Source: Augochlora pura (lineage: Eukaryota; Arthropoda; Insecta; Hymenoptera; Halictidae). From it: DNA of 64,000 nt. Positions within the stretch are counted from its first letter, which is position 1; every line of letters begins with the position of its first letter. This document shows, in pieces, positions 23,456 to 38,400 of this stretch. The stretch is from contig NC_135773.1 in assembly GCF_028453695.1 (NCBI RefSeq), forward strand, positions 18,910,001-18,974,000, written 5' to 3'. Both the position numbers and the translations under genes were made by a program. The notes beneath the pieces are model-generated. The model saw only the letters and a list, made by a program, of their open reading frames with translations. It made no database searches and was not told the origin of the DNA.

Positions 23456-26400
23456 GTAAGTCGAGGGAGAATTTCCGATCCTGCTAACGTTCTCCTGCCG
23501 TCTTCTCAAGTCAGTTATAGATTACAAATATTCTTCAGAATTGGAAATCAGCATCTAGTAAATTTGTACCATTCGAATAATCTCACCTTTTTAAATACCA
23601 CTCTAAATGAGTTGGGTTGAATGAACTCGAAGAACACGGCAGGATTAAACTCGAATTTAGACTTTGCACTACGGATGAATCATCATCCATGGATGGAAAT
23701 ATAATTCATGAAGAACGGAGCTCGACTCTGCTTCGTTCAGAGAAGGAACTATGGAAGGAAAACAAATGAAAAGAATATTTACAATTTTCACGAATAAATC
23801 GTCCGGAGTATCCCAAGTGCAAAATTCAAATTCGTCTTAAGCAACGTTTGAGAATTAAATTGAGGGAACCAATTGAATTCAGTTACAATCGGTTATAAAT
23901 TGTGGGAGTTATTTAACCCTTTCTTCCTATAATAATTTCTCCAAGGAGAACAAAGATAACATATATTTATTGCACGGCTGCATTTACTAAAATATCTGAA
24001 TACTTGTGAAAGGAAATCGGAATTTTATTCAGACTAAAACGAACGGAATAGCATTCATACTTAACAGATTATTACTAGAAATCTTCATCGCGTGTCAGAC
24101 TCGTTAAAGTATGGTAGAGATATAACAATGGTTGAAATGAAGCTGTCGAATCGGACGCATCGATTCGATCGCTATGTACGGTCGCCTCGAACGCAGCTGT
24201 AGTTTGACCCGCGACGGATAACAAGAAAACCGAGAAAGCGAGAAGAATCGAATACCTCGAACGATCGTGGCCAAGAAAGGATTCGAGGTTCCGCACGTTC
24301 GAACGAACTCCTCGATATCTCGCAGCGGAGCACCTTCGGCTCTTTCAATTTCCGTCGTCCGAGTGACTTAGGTTTTTAATTGCGTGGTAGCTAATTGTCA
24401 AGCTGCCCGGGGCCCGAAACGGATAAGTAATTCTTTCGAGGACGGAGATTCTTTTCCTTTGAATTGCAAATCGAGCGTTTAGCTCGCGCCCGTGCCGGAG
24501 CTTGTATTATTCATGACATTCCGCTCAATTGTATAATAGCAACACTTTGACGCAACATTTCGCCGCGCCGGTACACACGGCAGGACGAAGCTCGCATATC
24601 TTTCGGCTCGATTGGATCCAACCAGCTCCTCGGGTCCCGTGAAAAGGGTGGCGAGAACTACTCCGGGAGACTTGCACCCTCGGGCCAATAAAGCCACTGT
24701 GCCGCCGTTTCTATACGAAAATTCGACAGGCTCGCAGCGACGGATCGGGAATGGAACTCGAGCATTCGGGGGTCGTCTTGTCGTTCGGTAACGTGTCGGA
24801 TATTTCCTGCGTTTAATTCCGACAGAAACGAAGCACTTATTCCGATAAGTTCGGAGTTATCAGCCTGTCCACTAACGTCAGAATGGGCGTTTCTACATCT
24901 GCTTGTTAGCTGATAGCGCGTTGGCCAGACGCGAGCAGAGAAGAACACGCGTAGCTCTCATCTCGGAACAATGTGATTCACGGGACACACCGCGGACGTT
25001 TCGTGAAGTAGGTGTACGCTGTTTCAATATCGCTTCTCGCGTTTCTCATAATATACTTTTATACGATTGTCTAGAGGATTCTGTAAAGGGGGTGTCAGGG
25101 AGAAAAATACAGAGCAGCGGCGGCGGCGGCGGCGGCGACGCCGGAGCCAAAGCCCGAGCGCGACGATTTAACGCACAAATAACTTGCCGTCCGTCTTTAG
25201 CCGCGTTCCCTTTTCTTCGTGCACCTGCCGCTGTCGAGATTCTCTCTGGAGAGCTCGCCCCGTGAAAAGTTAGAATAGTTTTTCTCGAGGAGCTATGATT
25301 GTTGCGAACGTAAAAGGAAAGCACGCCCTGGGAACCCGATTTTACAGAATTGTCTCGCACCTTCTTTTCTCTACAACGTTTCTCGACACCGCCACCATGT
25401 CTCCCTTTCCCTCTCTCTCTTTCACCCCCCCCCCCCCCCTCTCTCTCACCGGTCTCTTTCACTCTGTATACACTCTCCCGCCTCGTTCCCTCGAATTCTT
25501 TCTCCTGCTCGCGATAAATCCTTTTGCGCTCGCATTTAAACAATCTCTTATTGTACCCGATCAGTCGCGAATAAAAATGCATTTTTATTCGCGGCTCGAC
25601 TGAATTCTCAGCACTCTCGGGCGCATCGCGCATTGTTAATTCATCAACGTACAATATCGCAATTAGTAAACGTAACAGCAGCGCCACATAATATTTCAGC
25701 GTTAGCGAGCACCGTGGAAACATCTCCTGAAATATTACCTGTTTTTCGACATCGCGTCCGAATATTTTTTTTTGTTTTTTTTTTTTGTTTTATTCGAAAC
25801 GGCCCGGACAATTAAATAATGTATAATAAATCGTAGTATTCCATTCGAAAGGAGAAAAAACCGTGGAATCGCAGTTTGCACTGGGCTGATAAACAATGCG
25901 GAATTGTCCACGGTAATTTGTTTCTATCTGGTATAAAAACAGAGTTACGGCCGGGGTTAATAGATGCTGCCCGTGTATTCCGTTGGAGCATTACAAATAA
26001 ACTTCAACGTTTCGAAATAATAGGTGATCGACGAAAAATTGCGATTTTCGCGGATCCCGGCTCGCGGCGGTCGCGTGGGAAATACACTTGGTCGGCGGTT
26101 TCGAGTAAAAAACGAAATAGCAATTGCTGGCGGTGATTCGTGTCGAATGCTTGTGACGATTCAAAGTGCACGAGACGGCCGCCCGTCTTGTTTAATCCCG
26201 TCGGATTACGAGGCCGAGAGGGGGCGTAGGTGCCGGAGTGGAAGGCGCGGGAGGGGTGAATATCAAACTGACGAATTCACTTTGATCGATCATCCATAGA
26301 CCGAGTCGCAGGCACTGAATTGCCGATACAAGCCAGACTACGAGCCGTTTATACGCCGATCGGGATCGTTCACTGTGGCGTTCGCGTTTATGACGTTGTG

Positions 26401-29400
26401 CCGTGAAACGGCGCACCTAATTCGGGCACCGCGACTCCGACGCCGAGGCTGGCATCGGCGCCGCCGACGCCCTCGCCGACGCTAGCGCAATGGCTCGCCA
26501 CCTGTCCGGATCATTCCAAGATTTATCCGGACAAGGTGACGCGTCTGCAAACGTAAACGATTTCTGTTAATACCATAAAAAATCGAAACGTGTACCTTTC
26601 TTTCAGACTCTCCGTGCTTCGAATACCTCTATTGTAAAGAACAAGAGAAGCGTATTATCGATTTCAATACAACCTTATTCCATCGATACGCGTACCCAAG
26701 AAACGATAATGTCTTTACGCTACTTCATGAGATCAATTCATTCATTGTGAAACCAGGTGTGCAAAAGTGTGGTAACAACGAGTACACGAGCACGACTGTA
26801 TGCATAATAACGAGAATAAGGATAATAATGATGGTAATCGCAGTAACGTTACTGGGAGGAGAGCAATAATTAAGAACGGTTGCGGACAATAGTGATAGCA
26901 AAGCATGCCAATGAAGTAAAAGAATTACAAAAGAGTCGAGAGAATGGCAATAACGATTGGCATTGACGGATAATCGGTTTAAGCAGCTGTAATGGCAGTG
27001 TTATATTTATAACCCGCTTACGATCTTCTTACAATGAACGACATGATCTTTTCTTGCATAGAGCAGTTTCAAAGAATAATGTGCGATGCTATCGCGTGAT
27101 TGATTTATTTATCTATTTGAAAGTTGTATCTGTACAATTACCACCGCCTATCTATGTCTGCTTTTAATCCTTTACGTATGTTTATTCTCAGACACCAAAA
27201 TTATTTATTTACTTTTTATTTCCTATTTTTCGTATCTTGCATATTATGTGTTTCTGCTCGATCAATGAAAATTAATTCATGACAGCTATGTATACACTTA
27301 ATATGATCACAAAGGGTTAAAACACTTGTCTTCGTCCATTGTACTTCCAAGCACTTATCAAATATTACTACGCTCTGAACTCTACATCACTATTTAGTCT
27401 GCCCTACGCTCAAGTATGGATCCGTTCTCTAATCTCAATACTATAAGTATAATATATGAGCATAATACATAAGCCAATATGCCAATGCTCCATTCACTGT
27501 CATAATTTGTTCAGCTTTCTAATTCCGATACATACCTATCTTCTTTGTTTCAACAATCTCATATCGTATTATTCTCTTTTATCTTTCCGTTTCACATTAT
27601 TTATATATATCTTATTTAAATATCTAACATTTGCTTTATCTTCTACTATATCTTTTCTTTTGTTATCTTTCCTTTTATTATTGTCTTGTTCTGCGCCTTT
27701 CTACTTCTTTTCAATATGCTACTTACGCGATATATTGTCATACTATTGTCAAATATATACAGTAAATCCTCCCTCCCCCGCAATTTCTCCTCAATCTATA
27801 AACAAAAATGGAGAATTTGGGAAAAAGAGATACAATTATTCGAGCCGTGTGCATACTTTGTTTTCATAATTGTTGACAGTCGTACTTCCTCTTCCCAAAT
27901 TGCTCATTTTTATAGTATACGAGCGGAAGAACAATTGGGGAGAATTTACTCTGATTAGAATTATATTATTAGAATTAGGGAGAATTTACTGTGATTAGAA
28001 TTATATTATAACATTATATCTTGACTAGGGTTGATGACCTCGAGGGCCGTGGCGCTGTCACTGATATATTACTTGTCTGTAAAGTTATCCAAAACATTAT
28101 TTCCTCTCCCGACAAAATCTATCTACATCGCCCACGCTTTTACACACCCGTACGATGTCTTAAAACTCGCATTCTTTTTACTCCTGAATCTTATCGCACT
28201 CTTTACGGTCGTTACAATTGTTTAAATTGTTTAATTATATACTGCAACCTCCTTTTGTGACACATTAGATTACTTTAATAGTTCTTTTAATAATTGAATA
28301 TTCAACCGTTTTTAGTATTTCAACCGTCTTAACCATTTGCGTTGTAATATCATATCGCGTTAGTTAACATAGATATTCAAACATTGAAGTAAGGGTTGTC
28401 ATATAATAAGTATAAATTTTCTTATCTGGTGTAGAAATGCATTAGTAACAAACAGGGGGCTAATCAATGTAGCTGTATCAAATAAATTATAGTGCAAGGA
28501 GTTAAGGCTCGTTCAGATACGGGCAGTAATTTAGTAGACTGATGATTAATATAGCAACTTTATTGTGTGTGAACACTAGAGTTTGGTTGAGTAGATTATT
28601 AAAACAATTTAATCGAGCAGATCTATTAGGATGGCTCGACTGTATTAATCCATACACGTGACTACGTACTAAACTGTTCCGTAGCAAGTAGCTACATACA
28701 TAAATATTCGCAACTATGCCAAATTCCTAATCCTGTCTGAACTAGACTTTAGTTCCAGTCTTTAGTAGTGACTCCCTAATCTAAGTTTACTAACTTTTTC
28801 AATAACTTCTATTCCTGTGTCTTACGCAACAACGGATAAATAGATCAAATAAATCAAATAAATCCGAAAAGTCAAAAACTAATTGCAATTAATATGTATG
28901 AAAAAGTTCTAATTCTAAATCCTAAATTAATTAGATTATATTCATTGAAATAATTAAATTTAATCAGTATTAATTAAATATTTATTTTTATAAACAATAC
29001 ATTTCGTGCAATGCTCTTCGCGACTATAAATAGTTCCGAGAATGAACTCCTTGTGGTCGTATATTTATTCCGATCCACCAAAGCTATTTATTTATCTTTA
29101 TTTTTATATAAAATTAGAACATATTATTGCGTTACATATATCTAAACTTAAAAAAAAATTAAAACATTTCATATTTACTGCTTAATCTTGCATATCATGT
29201 ATTACTGTTCGTTCAACGAAAATGAATTCCAATCAGCATGATACTTATTATATAATCTTAATACGAGTGCAAAGACCGTTAACATTACGTTTACGAAATC
29301 CGTCAGAATATTTTAATTATTCATTCAATATATTATATGTGTTGATCGCGGCAATAGTTATAATAAAACTCATTAAAGATCAGAATAAATGTAAAATAGT

Positions 29401-32400
29401 ATAAAATAGCTTCATTTCGTGCTCTAGAAATCTAATGTTATCGATTCGCTGTACCACGTCCAGCCAAATACTATAGATTTCGAATAGCATCCTTCCTGGC
29501 GCGCTGTCATCGAATTAACCCACTGACGATCGAACTGTTCGCGACGAACACGGCGAAGTATTGTTATTTCAATTCGACGCGGTTGCATCTTGCAGAAGGC
29601 TCGAAGGTTTTGCGTTCTCCCGCAAGTCGATTTCGCAAAACCCTGCGAGGCAGCTAGCGGCAACCTTTTTCTAGAAGCCGCCTCGGATCAATTCAACCGT
29701 TCGTTTGCTTTTCATTACTCGTCCGCAGGACTTGCACGCTGCCAGCAGCCCCGATTTAGGCAATCCCTGCTTCTCTGCTCCGGTTTCACGATCGTTTAGG
29801 GACGAGACATTCGAGTCTTTTACCTTGCACGCAAACAAATTGCGGGTAATCCGACATATAAGGTCGCGAAAATATGTTTCGATCAACTTTCGCGCGTTTC
29901 GCTCGACAATGCCGACGATCGGAGCGTTTAATTGACGCCGCTCGAGCTCCGCGAGATATTTTGGAACCGCAGGAGCTTGCCTGGTAGGTACATCGCCACA
30001 GAAAATGTAAAGCTATTCGAGGGAAACGAGAATATGTTGTTAGACGGTATTATTGCTGCGCATAGTAATGCAAAAATATTTCCCGAGTCGCGGCGTAAGG
30101 AGATCCGTGGGGCTTTCAAGAAAACGTGGAACGCAGCTTCCCTCTTGCCAGAAGAAATTCGATTTATACGCGTCCCGACTGCCTGTAAAACGAGCCACGC
30201 AATATGGATGTAAACTGCACGCGAGGCAAGTGTTTTCGAATACAAGATAAAGCATATCTTTCCAGGGACGAGAGAGGAAAGCGCCGACGCAACGCCAATT
30301 ATTACACCGGGTCAATCTTTTTTATTTTGTTTTACTTACTCGACAGAAACGAGTCGGAGGCCCTTTTAATATATTTACACGAGCTCAACACACTAATAAT
30401 AGTAACGGTAATAATAATAGCAAAAAAAAGGAAAAGAAGAACAAAAATAGAAATAGTAATAGAATAATAACGGAAATAAAAACACTGTATTGCAATGTGT
30501 GATGAGAATGACAAACTAAAAATCCTGGTTTCTGACAGCGTTACAGTGTTGATTTATTAAGACTTTATTAACACCTTAAGAATTTGTAATTTCGCGTAAA
30601 GAACATCGAATGAATTTTGTGAAATTGTTCATGACATTCTTATCATATTTTATAAAAGTGAATGTTGCATTTAATGCGATGAACGCAATAAATATAACTG
30701 TGTACGTTCGTTGGCAGCGAACGTGTTAAAATCAGCAATGCGGAAATCAATGACTTGGTCATTGTTAAATTTACTGGTATTGTTACAATTATGATACCTC
30801 TTGGAGAAAGTAAGAGATCGGGATTTAAACGGAATGAAACGCAACAGCTTATGCCAGACGCTCTGTAATTACCGAATACGCTTATCCAATTGAGGGGACT
30901 ATATTATACGTATATAGTATACGTATATCATACGTATTTCAGATCAGAACGAATTAAAGTGTTGTAAAGAAACATTTAGTTTCTTTGTGGGGATCTATAA
31001 AATTACCATAATTTCAAATGATGTATCGCATCGTTCTATTCGCTACAGATAGAAATTCGTTTATTTTACCGAATCATAATAACACATTACCGACCGGATG
31101 ACTAAAAACAGCAGCTATTTCCTGGACTGCTCGCGAAATACCAGAAAACTAAAAATACTCGAAACTCGATAAAAAGCTACATAGTTAAAACTTTTGTATC
31201 TTTTTTGAAAATAAGAATCCCTCTTTTCAAGAACCCCAACACACAAAAGTTTTCACAGAAACAGTCCGGACCGTATTGTGTTAATAATACGATCACTGTA
31301 GGGAAAAGAAGCTGATAATATCAGACCAAGATCCCACGTGACAGATACCCGGCGAAAAGTTTCTTTAACAAAATGAAGCGGGGAAACGAGGAGCATTTAG
31401 TAAGATTTCCTTTGTGCAAAACGAAAGTAGTTTTACGGAAGATGCGGCGTGGTCTGGCTGCTGGCTGCAGACATTTGAATTGCTAAGAAATCGCGGCCCC
31501 CGCGATGAAGGATCGTTCACGAGCCACTCGAAAACTATTCGGCTCCCGATGACACTTTAAACGTCGCATCGATCAGCGAACGGATTCGATTGTCGTTTAC
31601 GTATTGTCTCTATGATGCGGTCCGACGGTCCGACCCGGGAAAGTTTCCCTCTCGCCGCAGAGTTCGGTAGACGCACGCCCGCCACTCGATTCGGAATAGA
31701 GAAGACAACCCGCGGGTGTAGCCGACGTTCTTGAAAAGTTTCGCAGCGGGCCGCGATGGGAAACGATTCGGGTGGATAAAGAGGATGAAAGAACCACTTA
31801 ACCTTTCCGAAAGCACGCGCAACCGAGTCTCTAGTTTCCGTCCTCCGTACGTAACGTCCTCCAATATTATTGCATTCTTCGACGGATTCGCGTCGCCTCT
31901 AATTTCCCATAATTCCCGCGAGTGGGTCAAGGCGGCTCTGGCTCTTGCTCGGAACGTCGGGCGCTCTTCCGCGTCGGTCTCTTCCGCGACTGTCACTCGA
32001 TCGCAATGATTCGGCGTTCGAGTACTACTTTCTCGTGCACGAGCCCGCCGTGTGTCCCTTTGCGAAAGTGCTGTGCGACGAGATTGAAATTCTCGGTGGG
32101 ATCGAACGTTGAAGGACCTCCTCGGAAGAGAGAAAGAGAGAAGCGGTGGGAAACGACGGAGCAAATAGGGGAGAAAGTCGAGAGAGGAACGGGAATGCTG
32201 AAGCGGATGGAAATTATCTTAGCCGCTCGTAAAAGTCGCACTCGGATAGAAGGGATAATGGAAACCAGAGCGGAACGGGATGGAACGAAATAGGATTTTG
32301 CGGTGAACAACCAAACCAGCCCGATGGCTTCCATTGTCGCCGAAGGATGGCCGGTGCCGCTGTAGCTGGAGCTGCGACGGACAAGCGTCCGCGACCGATT

Positions 32401-35400
32401 CGTCGGAATAATTGCGGAGGCTGTTCAAGAAACGTGCAGCGGTTGTCCTGCTTGCCTCGCGGAGCTTCTTCGAAACTTTTCAGACAAGTATGACAGCGAC
32501 GTGTTCTATGGTTGCGCGGCCAACGGAAAATCCGCGTCACCGTTTCCCAAGGAGCTTCCTCCCTCGGGAACTTCTCTGGCTCGCTACCAGTTATTACTTA
32601 TTCAACCATATTGCGGCGACTTTTTTCGGTTCACGTAACTTCCAGCCTGAAAGTCAACGGCACGCTTCGTTGCGTAACTTCGGCGAGAAATTTCACTGTA
32701 TAGCGTCTGAACGTCGCGGGATAGAACCGCCGAGGGAACTCTAGGGTAAAAGTGCCCGTTATGGTACATGGCACAAGCAATATATTAAAAGATAGACGCG
32801 ACGCATGAAAGCCGGTGTAAAAATTTTACCAATATTTATCAACGTGGTTCTTTATATAGCGATCCACATAAATACCGTTGTTCAACAATCTGCTGTAAGA
32901 AAATGTTTATTGAAATACGCGTGTTTCTAAGCAAGAAGATACTGTTCCACAAAAACTTATAAATGTCCATTGCATAATGTTGTTGCAGTAATACTATCAG
33001 TGCAATCACATAATGTGGATAATGTCCTGCTCGTATGTATAAACTGTTATGTATAGAAAGGGCTTCCAACTCGTTTATCTATATCAATTATAATTATAAT
33101 AATATTGTATATGTATGTTCAATTTGTCCATTCTTGTGTACAGTTTTTCATTGTTCCCATTTATGGAACAATTAGCATTCGTGTACTGTATTCAATATGC
33201 CTATTTAGGAATAGGACATTGAATATGAAACAGTGCTCCACAATAGGTACATGCTTGTACTTTACTAATTCCCTCCTATTATTTTTTATTCGTATCAAAT
33301 GCACATTTCAAAGTCCATTGCGTTATCTAGAAACATCGCTCTATGGAATAATAGCAGCAATATTCAGCAATGACACTTTTCAGTTGAAATTAAATCATTC
33401 CTTAATAGATACTATCCTAATACTATCCTAATACCGAATTTACTCTTCATTGTTAGAACGTTGAACGTTAGATCATTGTTAACACTATACCTACGATTGA
33501 GAACAAAGTTGTAGAAACTAGAAAGATCCGTTCAAGAGAGGTAGAAACAGCTATGAATCTCGCAGAGGTTTGAGCAATAAATTAATTTGCTGAGCTATCG
33601 CCAGCTCACAGATAATTTCCCGACGCTCTCTGCGAACTTGCTTGACCTGTCTTCAGCGGAAAAACCTGCACAGTGTAATCAAGATTGGTCGAACTTTCGA
33701 ACTTTGCCGAAAACGAAGAGAAAACGGAGCTAAAGGTGTTTTAGTGAAATTGTGCTCCTGTTTAGTCAAATTGTGTAGTCGGTGTCGAATCATTGTTACA
33801 ACAGATTCACAGAACAACCTGGCCGCAAAAATGTTGTGTTTCGCGTTTTCGAGTCAAATTTATTCGTGCGCGTGTTATGTTACATCTCAAATCGATGGCA
33901 TTTTGCAGGGCTCCGGACTTCGCGATTTTCGCTGGTTTCGACGCAAACAGACGAGGTGAATTTTTTCCACTGAAAAATACAGGCTTCGATATCGAGCTCT
34001 AAAAAAACGAGTTGACACGGTAACATGTGAAATTCGACGAGGGTACGCCAGAGAATTATTACGGGGGAGATCGATGAAATTAAGTTAACGTGACTCACTA
34101 GAATTTTCACCGACGCGGCGAAGAATTCGGTGCAGCGTTCCGTATTCCGTTCCGTTTCCACGTCAGGAAAAAAAGGTTTTTAGAGTGAGCTCGTCCCTCG
34201 TGGGAAAATTGAAGGATCTCTGGTGCCGCGGGCCCTTAAACTTTCGAGCGGGCACACGAGAGTTAAGACGAGCCGGCCAAGAGAGCCGCGAGTAACCGCT
34301 GTGCAACCGCGCCACCGTCTTGCCATGCCTTCGCATGCCTCGGTATGTCCTGGCCATGCCCGTGTTGCACTTCGACGAAAATTAATTCTGTCCGGAGACA
34401 CGCGACGCTCGAATTTTCCTCGCCACGACTTTTCCCGAAATTCGTTGCGACTCGAGCGTGGAACTAAATAGCGCGGTCGTTGTCGAGAAACTACGGCGAT
34501 CTCAAAAAGCATTCCAATGCTGAATTTCCGATTTTCGAATTCAACTTCGAATTACTTAAAGCGGGCTCGACTTGAGGGAGGACAACCTTAACACTTTACC
34601 GACCGATCATACCGACCGGTCATAAAAATTTAGTTCAATTTTAAATTTTCGATTCTATTCTCAATAATAGAGACAAAATTGATGGTTACTATGACAACCA
34701 ATTCACAGGTTACCGATTGGGAGGAAAAGCCGATTTATAGGCTACCGGTCGGCAAAGTGTTAAAACACCAGCTAAAAGTAATATTGAAGATAACGGCGAA
34801 ATCGAACAGGTAGAGATCAATATTTTAAATATATTGGGTTGTTCGGAAAGTAATTTCGTTTCTCCCAAGAAAAGACTTAATTTTTTCACAGCCAACTTCA
34901 CGCTTAAGCTGCATAATCATTATATATTTGGACAACTGATGTAGTAAGTCTTGTTTGCTAAATATTTTGTTCGATTCTTTGCAATAGTTTTTGTTTAGTA
35001 ATCTATTGTGTTTCATTTCCACCAAGAAAAAAACGAAACGACTTTCCGAACGCTATAAAATAATTTCAGCACAGAAACCTTATTTTCGTGGAAGTTATAA
35101 CTTTTTCAATGTTGCTATATTTTTTCAAAATTGCCTCAAAAATATCGCCATAGAAAGAAGCAGACAACCTTTGGAAACGATGCCGAATTTTTAAAAGGTT
35201 TTGCAGATAATATAACGATATTGAAAGGTTACAATTTCTATAAAAATACAGTCTTTGAACTAACATTTGTTTATCGTATATTTTCATGATGCTGCAAAAT
35301 AAAGGTGTGGATTTCACACTCTGATGACGTAGTCAGAAAAAAATTAATTTCTAAAATAATTTTTAAATTAAAAAAGTTAAAAATTAAAAAGTTTTTTCAA

Positions 35401-38400
35401 AATTAATCTCTGCACATTTTCACAAATTATTTTCAAAATTATATCTCAAAAATTACCGGTAGCTGATGTTCACAGGGTTGCGACCCCATAAGCACAGTGA
35501 CTGGTTCGATGGTAGGGCGATCTTTAAATTAGAGAAGAATATATTTGCTAAAAAAATCATTTACATCAAGAAAAATTAATTTTCGAACAACGAAAAGTTA
35601 TTTTCTTCTTTACATGTATAAAATGCAGCTAATACTATAAAATGAAAACACGTTGTGAATTTCGAGTTAAAACCGCTCCGACTACGAAGGGTTAACATCA
35701 ATCTTACATTTTAAAATCTGTAACGCGTTACTAGCCCTATGGTGTTGAAATTGAGTACAATCTCGCCCACAGTTTAAGGAATAGCAGGGAACGCAACTCA
35801 GTCATTGGCGGTCGCCGTTCATAGAAGAGCCAGCATCTGGTTCGCGCGGTCTCCTCTTCGTATCGCTATTGTTCCGATAGCTTCCGATTGTCGCATAAAA
35901 CCCATTCTTCACCGCAGCCGAACCATTTGTTTCAAAAGTGGATTACGTTTGTTTCCTGAAAAGTAACGAAGCTATTCTCATTCGATTAAAGTTTTAAACG
36001 TTTCCCGACTTGTTGGAAAACATCCGTGCATTCATTGTTCCCTCGATCGTTGACGAGCACGGCCAGTGGTCGTTCCCGGCTTATTTCCCGCAAACTTCGA
36101 AGTGGATTTCGTCTTCGATTCAGGGATAGAACATTTGTTCCCATTTAAATCGCTAGGACGGACGGATAGGTTCGTTCGTTTTCATTTCAATAGATTTACT
36201 CGGCCAAGACTAATGATAAAACGGTGCCGGGATCGGCCGGTTGTTCTCGCATGACCGGCGAAAACTCGAAACACGAGATCCATAAGGATCCGCGGTTCAC
36301 GGGAAAATAAAAGGGTAGAAACGGTGATATCGGTGTACCGATGGTCGTGGAAGTCGTCGACGAGACCGCGAGCATCAACGAAAAAACATTTCCGGCGAGT
36401 TTTGTTGGCAACGAAACACGAGCACACGGCGCGGCCCGCGTCGCCGACGCCTCGGTCGGATGTTGGGAGTCAAGAGGAGAGAGTTGGGGCAGCGTCCGCG
36501 AGGGTAACAGCGTGTAACCGGACCGGCAGTTTCGGGACCATCGAGCTATTTTCCTCCTATTCTAGCGGAATAACATCCATAGAGTGCCATTGTTCACGAA
36601 TGATCGACTCCTCTTGGTCCGCGCGAGCGCGCGCGCGCGCGCGCCATTTGCCGGCCCCAAATTGCTCTCCCCTTAAATTATACAACGGAAAACGCAAGCA
36701 ATCGTTTTCAGCGCATTTTACAATTTCGCCACCGGACCGCGACAGTATTTTACTCGCGCGTGTGTGTTTCGCGTTCGCAATTTTACTCGGATAAAACGCA
36801 GCGCGGCGCGCTCGCCCCGATTCAATTGTAAATTCGCAATTATCGTATCGAAAATAGAATAAAACGGTGACGAGGAACGAAATCCTCTCTCATTCCGGCG
36901 CAAAAAAAAGCCGACAAATCGAATCTCTTCAATAATTAAATGCTTCTAACTGTATTCCGAAACTGTACCGATCTTCTGCAAATGAAAGTCGGTTATTTTC
37001 TTTTCCAGACATTCCAGACAGAAATTAATTGCTTTCGGTCTGTACTTCAACGATTGTTTCGATTATGATAATGTCATCGCGCTTTTCACAAGGCGCTTTT
37101 TCACAATCAACTTCTTCTGGACTGCAGATTCTACTACAGATCGACACGGAATTTGTGTAAATACGATTCAATCGTTATTACGTGTGGAAATGAGTTCTTT
37201 CCGACGAGGTTCACGCCGTTGGTACAGTCATTTTCTCCCACGCGATACGTATGAAGTGTTGTACAGTGACTAGTGATCGTCGTCAGTAGACAGCGAATTT
37301 TTTTTCAAAAAGATACATTTCCGTGATTAATTACTTCATCAAGTTTCACATAATGCATTATTTTTATGAAATTGCTCGTAGAAGATCGTTATCTGGTTAA
37401 GGTATAATATATATAGGTCTATATATAGGTCTTTTGCATTAAATAATTCGACTTCCACAAATTTCTTTCACAAGCAGCGAACATGCTTTAGAGATACAAA
37501 TTGTATGTACTTTACGGAACCGACTGTACGTCCGTCGCGTTTTCTTCGCAGCAGTTCCAGCGTTTATTTCGGCAATCGTTATTTGCTTAAACTGGCTTGC
37601 TCGATGTTCGATCGAAGATCGCAGTGCCGATATCTCTGTCAGGTTCTTGTACAAAGCATCTCTTATTGTAGCTGACAACGAGAGTGCTCGTCGAACGCGG
37701 GCTTAATCGGTGAAAACGAGGGAAGAAAAATTTAAATAAACCGGAAACGAGACGTGGGATTTGGATAGGCGGCGCTAGCGATCGTGCCGCCGATCTCGGG
37801 ATCGGGATCCATTTGTTTTTCGATGGTGGGAACAGGCGGATACCGAAGCGAGCACGGTGCCGCGCGTACGGCGCTGCCACGGCGCGGCATCGCCGCGGTG
37901 TAATCATGGATTCGATCTGGGGAATCCGATCAAGGGTTCAAAGCGGAAATCGAGAGGCGCGTCGAAAACCCCGGGATCAGGGGCAGAGCGAAGTTGAAAC
38001 GCGGACAAGAATGCCTGCGAGCTTTTCTTTGCGCGACTGCTCTTCTGAATCAGCCGCGTGCACCGGAGCACTTTCGCAATGGAAAATTCTCTTTCGTTAG
38101 TTTACTAGACCATGCGCCCTCGTATACTACGCTTCGGAGCTTTTCAGTTCAAGAGTGGTTAAGACGAGTTCAGCTCAAGTAACCACCGCCAAGATACATG
38201 CTTGCTTTTCTACCGCGGACACGTCCATTCCCTGCAACCTGCCTCCTTCCTCCCTCCTTCCGTCCTTCCTGTCTGCCTTCCTTCCTTCCTTCCTTCCTTC
38301 CTTCCTGTCTTCCTTCCTTCCTCCTTTCCTTCTTTCCTTCCTCCCTGCCTTCTGTCCTATCCTTCTGCGAGATGTTGTCGATGGTCGGAAGCGTAAATAG

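Noticed and set aside
27166..27320. Possible TTAA element ending CAAAGGGTTAA
   Set aside because: The left edge (TTAATCC) lacks a convincing inverted partner, and the segment overlaps the direct repeat.
30568..30729. Possible TTAACAC element
   Set aside because: Both edges have TTAA and ACAC-like starts, but the next bases do not pair as inverted repeats.
31610..32744. Cluster of open frames on both strands (up to 184 codons)
   Set aside because: A CpG-rich island within dpr intron 1. All frames are compositional and none has conserved motifs.
36324..36794. 156-codon + strand frame
   Set aside because: Low-complexity Arg/Ser/Ala-rich translation that includes the (GC)n tract; no domain.
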